A DNA stretch of 7,505 bases from Pseudomonadota bacterium. GTDB taxonomy: Bacteria > Pseudomonadota > Alphaproteobacteria > Rhizobiales > Rhizobiaceae. Of the stretch, positions 1-6,363 are shown piece by piece. The notes under the pieces are model-generated. The model worked only from the letters and a program-made list of their open reading frames with translations, ran no database searches and had not been told where the DNA came from. Each line of letters begins with the position of its first letter. The stretch's first letter is position 1. A program made the translations under genes and the position numbers. Location: NCBI GenBank assembly GCA_023416545.1, contig JAEZHO010000216.1, positions 1-7,505 on the forward strand, written 5' to 3'.

Positions 1-161
1 ATCACGACGACGATCGGCCCGGATTTCGGCCAGCCGAGAAAGGCCTCAAGCGTATGCGCGATGACCGCGCGGCCGCCGATCTTCCGGTACTGCTTCGGTC
101 CCTCTGCCGTTCCCGCGCGTTCCCCGCGCCCGGCTGCGACGATGACGATCCCGATATTCAT
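1..161 (-). CDS. ispD: 2-C-methyl-D-erythritol 4-phosphate cytidylyltransferase, N-terminal part (IspD or IspDF fusion), cut by window edge
   Basis: Reading the minus strand from an ATG at 161 gives 53 residues before the window ends. They begin MNIGIVIVAAGRGERAG and continue with GPKQYRKIGG and an AHTLEAF segment. The AAGxGxRxG nucleotide-binding loop followed by a PKQY motif is the hallmark of IspD, which couples CTP to methylerythritol 4-phosphate in the MEP isoprenoid pathway. In rhizobia the gene at this position is usually the bifunctional ispDF, but the IspF half lies outside the window, so fusion is inference. An in-frame TGA five codons upstream of the ATG supports the start; no strong Shine-Dalgarno is visible. 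The gene is divergent from dusB/nifR3. Family assignment is fairly secure; the fused state is not shown. Confidence 0.88.
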   Translation of the reverse strand, partial: MNIGIVIVAAGRGERAGTAEGPKQYRKIGGRAVIAHTLEAFLGWPKSGPIVVV

Positions 162-209
162 GTTGGGTGCGGCTCACGCTATGCTGACACATTCGGTTGA
201 CACTCGATG

Positions 210-237
210 ACTATAGACTCACAAGGCGTTTTGCCAG
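210..237 (-). promoter_or_regulatory. Possible sigma-70 type promoter for ispD
   Basis: On the minus strand CTGGCA (237-232) is followed after 16 bp by TATAGT (215-210), four of six and five of six matches to TTGACA and TATAAT. Transcription would begin near 203, giving a leader of about 40 nt before the ispD ATG at 161. This is found by eye only, and such matches occur by chance. Confidence 0.25.
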
Positions 238-274
238 CCGCGACGCGCCTCATCTTCTTTCCGCATGATTGCCC

Positions 275-303
275 TTGTGGACCGCAGATAGAATGGCTAA
301 AAA
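275..303 (+). promoter_or_regulatory. Possible promoter of the dusB-ntrB-ntrC operon
   Basis: TTGTGG (275-280), part of CTTGTGG, and TAAAAA (298-303), preceded by C, are separated by 17 bp. This resembles the rhizobial CTTGAC-N17-CTATAT housekeeping pattern with several mismatches. Transcription would start near 309-311, inside the inverted repeat at 306-326 and about 30 nt before the TTG start. Related nifR3-ntrBC operons are known to be transcribed from a promoter upstream of the dus gene; the exact site here is a guess. Confidence 0.3.
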
Positions 304-305
304 TA

Positions 306-326
306 GGGCACAGCTCTCGCGTGCCC
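306..326. repeat. Inverted repeat GGGCAC-N9-GTGCCC upstream of dusB
   Basis: Two perfect 6-bp arms, GGGCAC (306-311) and GTGCCC (321-326), flank a 9-bp centre and end 13 bp before the TTG start of dusB. The GCAC/GTGC cores resemble NtrC half-sites, but the gap between cores is 9 bp, against 7 bp in the enteric TGCACC-N5-GGTGCA consensus. It could be an operator overlapping the transcription start or a small hairpin in the leader; no T-run follows, so it is not an intrinsic terminator. Confidence 0.5.
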
Positions 327-339
327 GAAAGATTACCAT

Positions 340-1338
340 TTGCCTATTTCGCATCTAGCCTCACCCTTCAGCATCGGAACGGTCGCGATCAGGAATCGCG
401 TCGTCCTGGCGCCGATGTCCGGGGTGACGGATCTGCCGTTCCGCGAAATAGCCTGGCGCTGGGGCGCAGGCCTTGTCGTCACCGAGATGATCGCCAGCCG
501 AGAACTCGTCATGTCGCGAGGAGAATCCTGGGCGCGACTGAAGAAGTCCGGGCTCGGGCCGCACATGGTCCAGCTCGCCGGGCGCGAGCCCCGGTGGATG
601 GCTGAGGCCGCCCGCATTGCCGCCGCCAACGGCGCAGACATCATCGACATCAACATGGGTTGTCCCGCCAAGAAGGTCACCGGCGGCTATTCCGGCTCCG
701 CTCTGATGCGCGATCCCGAACTGGCGCTTTCGCTCATCGAGGCGACGGTCGGGGCGGTGGATGTGCCGGTCACCCTGAAGATGCGGCTCGGCTGGGACGA
801 GAACTCCATCAACGCGCCGCAGATTGCCCGGCAGGCAGAGCAGGCCGGCGTCACCCTGGTGACGATCCACGGCCGCACCCGCATGCAGTTCTACGAGGGC
901 AGGGCGGATTGGAAGGCCATTCGCGCCGTCCGCGAGGCGATTTCCATACCGCTGATCGCCAATGGCGACGTCCAGTCCACCGAGGATGCCGACCGCATCC
1001 TCGAACTGTCCGGCGCCGACGCCGTCATGATCGGGCGGGGCGCGCAGGGACGGCCCTGGCATGCGGGCGCGCTCGCTGGCCATCCGGTTCCGTCGCGGCG
1101 GGAGCAGATGGAGATCGTCGCGGAACACTATGAGGCAATGCTCGGATTCTACGGTCGCGAGCCGGGTCTGCGGCACGCCCGCAAGCATCTCGGCTGGTAT
1201 CTCGACCGGTTGGCGCCATCGCTCCCGGTCGAGGAAAAGGCCGCGATCTTCCGATCCACCGATCCAGAGGATGTCATGCAGAAAATGATGCAGGCGCTGC
1301 GCGTTGCGGCAGGGCCGGCTGAGAGGGAGGCCGCATGA
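340..1338 (+). CDS. dusB: tRNA-dihydrouridine synthase, DusB/NifR3 family
   Basis: The 332-residue product is an FMN-dependent enzyme that reduces specific uridines in the tRNA D-loop to dihydrouridine using NADPH; it is the gene called nifR3 in Rhodobacter and rhizobia. A TIM-barrel Dus domain fills roughly residues 10-240. APMSGVTDLPFR (24-35) is the FMN-binding start. MGCPAKKV (106-113) carries the catalytic Cys108. HGRT (177-180) and NGD (208-210) are flavin and tRNA contacts, and GRGAQGRPW (232-240) binds phosphate. RKHLGWY (281-287) lies in the C-terminal helical domain. The start is a TTG at 340: an in-frame TAG at 304-306 precedes it, no ATG or GTG lies between, and the resulting N-terminus (LASPFSIG) matches the family length. 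The ribosome site is weak (GAAAGA near 327). It is first in the operon, and its stop overlaps the ntrB start by 4 bp. A direct role for Dus in nitrogen control is not established. Confidence 0.96.
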   Translation: MPISHLASPFSIGTVAIRNRVVLAPMSGVTDLPFREIAWRWGAGLVVTEMIASRELVMSRGESWARLKKSGLGPHMVQLAGREPRWMAEAARIAAANGADIIDINMGCPAKKVTGGYSGSALMRDPELALSLIEATVGAVDVPVTLKMRLGWDENSINAPQIARQAEQAGVTLVTIHGRTRMQFYEGRADWKAIRAVREAISIPLIANGDVQSTEDADRILELSGADAVMIGRGAQGRPWHAGALAGHPVPSRREQMEIVAEHYEAMLGFYGREPGLRHARKHLGWYLDRLAPSLPVEEKAAIFRSTDPEDVMQKMMQALRVAAGPAEREAA

Positions 1339-2483
1339 GTACGCACAAGAGCGCGTCGGGGGACAATGCCCTGGCGCTGGCCGTCCTCAATTCCGTCCAG
1401 AACCCGGTGATCCTCGTCGATCCTGCCGGCCATGTCGCATTCGCGAACTGGGAGGCCGAATCCTTCTTCGGCGCCAGCGCCTCGCAGCTGGCGCGTCACG
1501 ATATCGCCACCCTCATACCCTTCGGGAGCCCGCTTCTGGCGCTGATCGACCAGGTCCGGGAGCGCAAGGCGCCCGTCAACGAGTATCGCGTCGACCTTTC
1601 CTCGCCCCGCCTCGGCCAGGACAAGCTGGTGGACCTCTACGTGGCGCCGGTCGTCAGCGAGCCCGGCTCCGTCGTCGTCGTCTTCCAGGAACGCTCGATG
1701 GCCGACAAGATCGACCGGCAGCTCACCCATCGCGCCGCGGCCCGGTCGGTGACGGGGCTCGCCTCGATGCTGGCGCACGAGATCAAGAACCCGCTTTCAG
1801 GCATCCGTGGCGCGGCCCAGCTCCTCGAGACCTCGGTGGAGAGCGACGACCGGGCGCTGACGAGGCTGATCTGCGACGAGACCGACCGTATCGTCTCCCT
1901 TGTGGACCGCATGGAGGTCTTCTCCGATGAGCGGCCCGTCGACCGCCAGCCGATCAACATCCACTCGGTGCTCGACCACGTGAAGGCGATCGCCAAGGCA
2001 GGCTTCGGGCGTCACATCAGGTTTGCCGAGAACTACGACCCCTCGCTGCCGCCGGTCCACGCCAACCGCGACCAGCTGGTGCAGGTCTTCCTCAACTTGG
2101 TGAAGAACGCCGCCGAGGCGATCGGCGACCAGCCGGACGGCGAGATCATGCTGACCACGGCCTATCGTCCGGGCATCCGGCTTTCGGTGGCGGGGTCGCG
2201 GGAAAAGATCTCGCTGCCGCTGGAATTCTGCGTGATCGACAACGGGCCCGGCGTTCCCGCCGACCTGCTTCCCAACCTCTTTGATCCCTTCATCACCACC
2301 AAGACCAACGGCTCCGGCCTGGGTCTTGCGCTGGTTGCCAAGATTATCGGCGCCCATGGCGGCATCGTCGAATGCGACAGCCAGAACCGCCGGACCGTCT
2401 TCCGTGTCCTGATGCCGATGCACAAGGAGGAGAGTGTGCCGGATCAGGGTGCTGCCCACAAAACGACAGGAAAAGCGAAATGA
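1335..2483 (+). CDS. ntrB: Nitrogen regulation sensor histidine kinase NtrB (NRII)
   Basis: This 382-residue protein has no membrane segment and fits the cytosolic kinase/phosphatase NtrB, which phosphorylates NtrC under nitrogen limitation and dephosphorylates it when bound by PII protein. A PAS domain spans about residues 12-120 (VQNPVILVDPAGHVAFAN). The HisKA H-box LAHEIKNPLSGIRG has the phospho-accepting His148. The HATPase domain shows the N-box NLVKNAAEA (254-262), the G1 box DNGPG (302-306), the F-box FDPF (316-319) and the G2 box GSGLGL (326-331). All catalytic boxes are intact. The ATG at 1335 overlaps the dusB stop as ATGA and follows a strong GGGAGG (1325-1330), suggesting translational coupling. 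The C-terminus carries a polar tail of about 20 residues. The stop overlaps the ntrC ATG by 4 bp. Adjacent ntrC settles the identity. Confidence 0.97.
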   Translation: MSTHKSASGDNALALAVLNSVQNPVILVDPAGHVAFANWEAESFFGASASQLARHDIATLIPFGSPLLALIDQVRERKAPVNEYRVDLSSPRLGQDKLVDLYVAPVVSEPGSVVVVFQERSMADKIDRQLTHRAAARSVTGLASMLAHEIKNPLSGIRGAAQLLETSVESDDRALTRLICDETDRIVSLVDRMEVFSDERPVDRQPINIHSVLDHVKAIAKAGFGRHIRFAENYDPSLPPVHANRDQLVQVFLNLVKNAAEAIGDQPDGEIMLTTAYRPGIRLSVAGSREKISLPLEFCVIDNGPGVPADLLPNLFDPFITTKTNGSGLGLALVAKIIGAHGGIVECDSQNRRTVFRVLMPMHKEESVPDQGAAHKTTGKAK

Positions 2484-3931
2484 CTGCCACGATCCTAGTC
2501 GCCGACGACGATGCGGCTATCCGCACTGTTCTCAATCAGGCGCTGACGCGTGCGGGCTACGATGTCCGCATCACCTCCAATGCGGCGACCCTCTGGCGCT
2601 GGGTCTCGGCGGGCGAGGGCGATCTGGTGGTCACGGACGTCGTCATGCCGGACGAGAACGCCTTCGATCTCCTTCCCCGCATCAAGAAGGCGCGGCCCGA
2701 CCTCCCGGTGCTCGTCATGAGCGCGCAGAACACGTTCATGACGGCCATCAAGGCCTCCGAGAAGGGGGCCTATGACTACCTGCCCAAGCCCTTCGACCTC
2801 ACGGAGTTGATCGCCATCATCGGCCGCGCGCTCGCCGAGCCGAAGAAGAAGCCGGCGCGTCTCGAGGACGATACGCAGGACGGCATGCCGCTCGTCGGCC
2901 GCTCCGCCGCCATGCAGGAGATCTACCGCGTTCTCGCCCGTCTCATGCAGACGGACCTGACGCTGATGATCACCGGCGAATCGGGCACCGGCAAGGAACT
3001 CGTCGCCCGCGCGCTTCACGACTACGGCAAGCGCCGCAATGGCCCCTTCGTCGCGATCAACATGGCGGCCATCCCGCGCGACCTCATCGAATCGGAACTC
3101 TTCGGCCACGAGAAGGGTGCCTTCACCGGTGCCCAGGCCCGCTCCACCGGACGCTTCGAGCAGGCCGAAGGCGGCACGCTCTTCCTCGACGAGATCGGCG
3201 ACATGCCGATGGACGCACAGACCCGTCTTCTCCGCGTCCTGCAGCAGGGCGAATACACGACCGTCGGCGGCCGCACCCCGATCCGCACCGACGTCCGCAT
3301 CGTCGCGGCCACCAACAAGGACTTGAAGCAGCTCATCAACCAGGGCCTCTTCCGGGAGGACCTCTATTACCGGCTCAACGTCGTGCCGCTGCGCCTGCCG
3401 CCGCTGCGCGACCGCGCGGAAGACATTGCCGACCTCGTCCGCCACTTCATGCAGATGGGCGAGAAGGAAGGGCTCGACGCCAAGCGCTTCGATACCGAGG
3501 CGCTCGACGCCATGAAGGCCTATGCCTGGCCGGGCAATGTCCGTGAGCTGGAAAACCTGATGCGCCGGCTGATGGCGCTCTATCCGCAGGACGTCATCAC
3601 CCGCGAGATCATCGAATCGGAACTCCGGTCGGATGCGCCCGACAGCCCTATAGAGAAGCTGACGCCGCGCGGCGAGGCGCTGACCATATCGCAGGCGGTG
3701 GAGGAAAACATGCGGGCCTATTTCGCCGGCTTCGGCGACAGCCTGCCGCCGCCCGGCCTCTACGAGCGCGTCCTGCGGGAGATGGAATATCCGCTGATCC
3801 TCGCGGCGCTGACGGCCACGCGCGGCAACCAGATCAAGGCCGCCGATCTCCTCGGCCTCAACCGGAACACGCTTCGCAAGAAGATCCGCGAACTCGGCGT
3901 ATCGGTCTACCGCAGCGCCCGCAGTGCATGA
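2480..3931 (+). CDS. ntrC: Nitrogen regulation response regulator NtrC (NRI), sigma-54 activator
   Basis: The 483-residue product activates RpoN-dependent nitrogen genes when phosphorylated by NtrB. The receiver domain (about 1-120) has the acidic pocket D9-D11, phospho-acceptor Asp53 in VTDVVMP, Ser81 and Lys103 in LPKPF. The central AAA+ domain (about 138-375) has Walker A GESGTGKE (166-173), the sigma-54 contact loop GAFTGA (213-218), Walker B TLFLDEIG with D237-E238, and FREDLYYRLN (291-300) with its arginine finger region. A Fis-type helix-turn-helix lies at about 446-475 (GNQIKAADLLGLNRNTLRKK). I chose the ATG at 2480 rather than the open frame from 2372: AGGA (2468-2471) is 8 bp upstream, the ATGA overlap repeats the operon pattern, and the family begins with MTATILVADDD-like sequence. 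Size and motifs fit a complete, active enhancer-binding protein. Confidence 0.98.
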   Translation: MTATILVADDDAAIRTVLNQALTRAGYDVRITSNAATLWRWVSAGEGDLVVTDVVMPDENAFDLLPRIKKARPDLPVLVMSAQNTFMTAIKASEKGAYDYLPKPFDLTELIAIIGRALAEPKKKPARLEDDTQDGMPLVGRSAAMQEIYRVLARLMQTDLTLMITGESGTGKELVARALHDYGKRRNGPFVAINMAAIPRDLIESELFGHEKGAFTGAQARSTGRFEQAEGGTLFLDEIGDMPMDAQTRLLRVLQQGEYTTVGGRTPIRTDVRIVAATNKDLKQLINQGLFREDLYYRLNVVPLRLPPLRDRAEDIADLVRHFMQMGEKEGLDAKRFDTEALDAMKAYAWPGNVRELENLMRRLMALYPQDVITREIIESELRSDAPDSPIEKLTPRGEALTISQAVEENMRAYFAGFGDSLPPPGLYERVLREMEYPLILAALTATRGNQIKAADLLGLNRNTLRKKIRELGVSVYRSARSA

Positions 3932-3955
3932 CGCCCCGTTGACACCCCACGCAGT

Positions 3956-3998
3956 TCCGTTGCACTTTCGCCACAATGCGTTGCTTATTGGCAACGGA
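3956..3998. repeat. Inverted and direct repeat cluster TCCGTTGC / GCGTTGC / GCAACGGA
   Basis: TCCGTTGC (3956-3963) is a perfect inverted copy of GCAACGGA (3991-3998), 27 bp apart. A second CGTTGC (3979-3984) also pairs with the same right arm as CGTTGC-TTATTG-GCAACG (3979-3996), a 6-bp stem with a 6-nt loop. The two direct CGTTGC copies are 21 bp apart, about two helical turns, as expected of repeated protein contacts on one DNA face. No T-run follows, so it is not a typical terminator. Confidence 0.6.
3974..3983. promoter_or_regulatory. Candidate NtrX-binding motif CAA-N4-TTG upstream of ntrY
   Basis: CAATGCGTTG fits the CAA-N(3-5)-TTG palindrome that I recall being reported for NtrX in Brucella and Sinorhizobium. 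It overlaps the second CGTTGC element and lies 109 bp before the ntrY ATG, a position consistent with autoregulation of ntrYX. The motif is short and degenerate, so chance occurrence is quite possible. Confidence 0.4.
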
Positions 3999-4092
3999 TC
4001 TCACCGATGCGGGCCCGGGCTCGCGGTTGACACACATTGGGGCGTGGCGCAGCGGGCAACTGGCCTGATCTGCCGCGCGCGAGGAGTTAGCA

Positions 4093-6363
4093 ATGATCGA
4101 GGGCGTCCTTTCGCCCGCGGAGGAAGCCGGATCGGATCTTGAAGCCCAGGATCGTCGCGCCTCCTTCGCATTGCCGGGTCTCCTCCTGGCCGGGGGCGCG
4201 CTGCTCTGCGCCATCCTCACGCTGTTCGTGCTGCTCGGTCTCACCCCGGTTGCGCCGACGACGCCGGTGGTCATCGCATCGGCCGTGCTCAACGGCATCT
4301 TCGTCGTCGGCCTGCTCTATCTCATCGGACGTGAACTCAGCCGGCTCCTGAAGGCACGAAACCGCGGCCGGGCGGCCGCGCGCCTTCACATCCGCGTCGT
4401 GGCGCTCTTCTCGATCGTGGCGATCACGCCCGCGGTCCTCGTCGCGCTCTTCGCCAGCATCACCCTGAGCGCCGGCCTCGACCGCTGGTTCTCCATCCGC
4501 ACGCAGTCCATCGTCCGTTCCTCCACGGACGTGGCGCAGGCGTACATGATGGAGAATGCGAGCTACCTGCAGGGCCAGACGGTGTCGATGGCCAACGACC
4601 TGGAGCGCAACCGGGCCACCTTCTACCTCGACCGGACCGGCTTCGTCGACCTGATGACCCGCCAGGCGCGGGGCAGGGGATTGCTCGGCGCCTTCCTCGT
4701 CCAGGCCGACGGTTCGGCGATCGCCCAGGCCGATATCGCGACCGAGCGGCCGCTGCCGGCCATCCCGAGGGACGCCCTGGAAAAGGCCGCCGCCGGGCAG
4801 CCGACGCTGATCCCGCCGGGCGTCACCAATCTCGTCGGCGCCATCATCAAGCTCGACGCGCTTCCGGGAACATTCCTCTACACCATCCGCGCCGTCGATC
4901 CGAAGGTCATGGCCGCGATGCGCCAGATGGAGGACAATACCGCCGAGTACCAGGCCATGGAGGCCGGGCGGATGTCGCTGCAGTTCGCGTTCGCCGTCGT
5001 CTATCTCGGCTTCGCGCTGATCGTTCTCCTGGCGGCGATCTGGACGGCCATCGCCGTTGCGGACCGTATCGTGCGGCCGATCCGCCTCCTGATCAGCGCC
5101 GCCGACAGCGTCGCTTCCGGCGATCTCAACGTGGTCGTGCCGGTGCGGGCGGCCGACGGCGATGTCGGCAGCCTGTCGCGCACCTTCAACAAGATGATCT
5201 CGGAAATCCGCAGCCAGCGCGACGAGATCCTCGAGGCCAAGGACGAGGTCGATGACCGCCGCCGCTTCATCGAGGCGGTGCTTTCCGGCGTGACCGCCGC
5301 CGTCATCGGCGTCGAGGATGACCGGCGCATCACCATCGTCAATCCCTCCGCCGAGGCGTTTCTCGGATTGTCGGCCGAGCGGCTGATCGGCCGCAGCCTC
5401 TCCGAGGTCGTGCCGGAGATCGACAGCGTGCTCTCCGAGGCCGCTTCCCGCGCCCGCAACGATTTCCGCAAGCAGGTCAACGTGATGCGGGGCGGCAAGG
5501 AGCGGACGCTGAGCGTCCAGGTGACGCGCGAGGAGCAGAGCACGTCGCGCGATTCCTACGTCATCACGCTCGACGACATCACCGACCTCGTCATCGCCCA
5601 GCGCTCCACGGCCTGGGCCGACGTTGCGCGCCGCATCGCCCACGAGATCAAGAACCCGCTGACGCCGATCCAGCTCTCGGCCGAACGGCTGAAGCGCCGC
5701 TACGGCAAGCAGATCGCCGACGACGACCGGGCGGTGTTCGACCAGTGTACGGATACCATCGTCCGGCAGGTCGGGGATATCGGCCGCATGGTGGACGAAT
5801 TCTCCGCCTTCGCCCGCATGCCCAAGCCCGCCAAGGAGGAGACGGACCTGCGCGACATCCTGCGCGATGCCGTCTTCCTGCGCGAAATGGGCACGACACA
5901 TGTCGAGTTCATGCGCGAACTGGGCGACCAGCCGCTCGTCGGGATGTTCGACGCGCGCATGCTCGGCCAGGCCTTCGGTAACCTCGTCAAGAACGCGGTG
6001 GAAGCCATCGAGGCGGTGCCGGGCGATCAGGAGCGTGACGGGCGAAAGGTCTGGGTACGGGCCGATTACGACCGCGATCGCGACACATTCGTGGTCGACA
6101 TCATCGACAACGGCAGCGGGCTTCCGGCGGAAAACCGCCACCGGATTCTCGAGCCGTACATGACGATGCGGGAGAAAGGCACCGGCCTCGGCCTCGCCAT
6201 CGTCAAGAAGATCATCGAGGAGCACGGGGGGCAGCTCGAACTGCATGACGCGCCCCCTGAATTCGATCATGGCCGCGGCGCCATGATCAGGGTCCTGCTG
6301 CCGCACATCGGTGCAGGCGGGACCGGAACTGGAACTGATAGGGAACTCGCATATGGCGTCTGA
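4093..6363 (+). CDS. ntrY: Membrane-bound nitrogen/redox sensor histidine kinase NtrY
   Basis: The 756-residue product is the sensor partner of NtrX. Hydrophobic segments at about 28-50, 57-77 and 101-122 and again at 298-322 place an extracytoplasmic region of about 170 residues between the third and fourth, the usual NtrY topology. A HAMP linker (about 323-376) leads to a PAS domain (about 390-500). The HisKA H-box VARRIAHEIKNPLTPIQLSA has phospho-accepting His517. The HATPase domain shows N-box NLVKNAVEA (630-638), G1 DNGSG (672-676), EPYM (687-690) and G2 GTGLGL (696-701). All are intact. The start at 4093 has GAGGAG 6 bp upstream. In Brucella the NtrY PAS binds heme and senses oxygen or redox state; whether this one does cannot be read from the sequence. 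The last codons form a GTGTGT run and overlap ntrX by 11 bp. Confidence 0.97.
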   Translation: MIEGVLSPAEEAGSDLEAQDRRASFALPGLLLAGGALLCAILTLFVLLGLTPVAPTTPVVIASAVLNGIFVVGLLYLIGRELSRLLKARNRGRAAARLHIRVVALFSIVAITPAVLVALFASITLSAGLDRWFSIRTQSIVRSSTDVAQAYMMENASYLQGQTVSMANDLERNRATFYLDRTGFVDLMTRQARGRGLLGAFLVQADGSAIAQADIATERPLPAIPRDALEKAAAGQPTLIPPGVTNLVGAIIKLDALPGTFLYTIRAVDPKVMAAMRQMEDNTAEYQAMEAGRMSLQFAFAVVYLGFALIVLLAAIWTAIAVADRIVRPIRLLISAADSVASGDLNVVVPVRAADGDVGSLSRTFNKMISEIRSQRDEILEAKDEVDDRRRFIEAVLSGVTAAVIGVEDDRRITIVNPSAEAFLGLSAERLIGRSLSEVVPEIDSVLSEAASRARNDFRKQVNVMRGGKERTLSVQVTREEQSTSRDSYVITLDDITDLVIAQRSTAWADVARRIAHEIKNPLTPIQLSAERLKRRYGKQIADDDRAVFDQCTDTIVRQVGDIGRMVDEFSAFARMPKPAKEETDLRDILRDAVFLREMGTTHVEFMRELGDQPLVGMFDARMLGQAFGNLVKNAVEAIEAVPGDQERDGRKVWVRADYDRDRDTFVVDIIDNGSGLPAENRHRILEPYMTMREKGTGLGLAIVKKIIEEHGGQLELHDAPPEFDHGRGAMIRVLLPHIGAGGTGTGTDRELAYGV
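6325..6347 (+). repeat. Short GGAACT repeats at the ntrY 3' end
   Basis: GGAACT occurs in tandem at 6325-6330 and 6331-6336 and again at 6342-6347. The stretch codes for part of the GTGTGTDREL tail of NtrY and contains the probable ntrX ribosome site, AGGGA near 6340-6344. It may be a recent small duplication in a tolerant C-terminal tail. Confidence 0.55.

Larger units (their letters stand above)
162..339. promoter_or_regulatory. Divergent intergenic region between ispD and dusB/nifR3
   Basis: This 178-bp gap separates divergent start codons and must carry the promoter(s) for both genes unless they lie inside coding sequence. It is more AT-rich than its flanks around 205-350. It contains a GTTGACAC at 196-203 whose nearest TATAGA (212-217) is only 9 bp away, too close for a sigma-70 pair. 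Better-spaced candidates on each strand are listed separately. I see no tRNA, riboswitch or convincing protein-coding gene inside it. Confidence 0.7.
3932..4092. promoter_or_regulatory. ntrC-ntrY intergenic region, probable ntrYX promoter
   Basis: The 161-bp gap is wide compared with the overlapping junctions on both sides, so ntrYX probably has its own promoter. GTTGACAC occurs twice (3938-3945 and 4026-4033). Both look like sigma-70 -35 elements, but neither has a convincing -10 about 17 bp downstream. A cluster of CGTTGC/GCAACG elements sits between them. I searched for a GG-N10-GC sigma-54 promoter and found none. No hairpin here is followed by a T-run, so readthrough from ntrC is possible. 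The ntrY ribosome site GAGGAG (4081-4086) lies 6 bp before its ATG. Confidence 0.65.

Noticed and set aside
207..605. Plus-strand open frame starting in the intergenic region and running into dusB
   Set aside because: Most of it is an out-of-frame reading of dusB, its ATG has no ribosome site, and the translated part before 340 shows no known motif.
2372..2479. Upstream extension of ntrC to an ATG at 2372
   Set aside because: The 36 extra residues are an out-of-frame reading of the ntrB end. The ATG at 2480 has a ribosome site and gives the normal family start.
2495..3994. 499-codon minus-strand open frame opposite ntrC
   Set aside because: It is a mirror frame of a conserved NtrC gene with no recognisable domain, and it has no independent support.
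3979..3996. CGTTGC-TTATTG-GCAACG as an intrinsic terminator of ntrC
   Set aside because: The stem is only 6 bp and no T-run follows; protein binding sites are a more likely explanation.
3932..4092. Sigma-54 promoter (GG-N10-GC) ahead of ntrY
   Set aside because: Several GG dinucleotides, including those near 3990, 3996, 4039 and 4061, were tested and none has GC at the required spacing with the flanking consensus.
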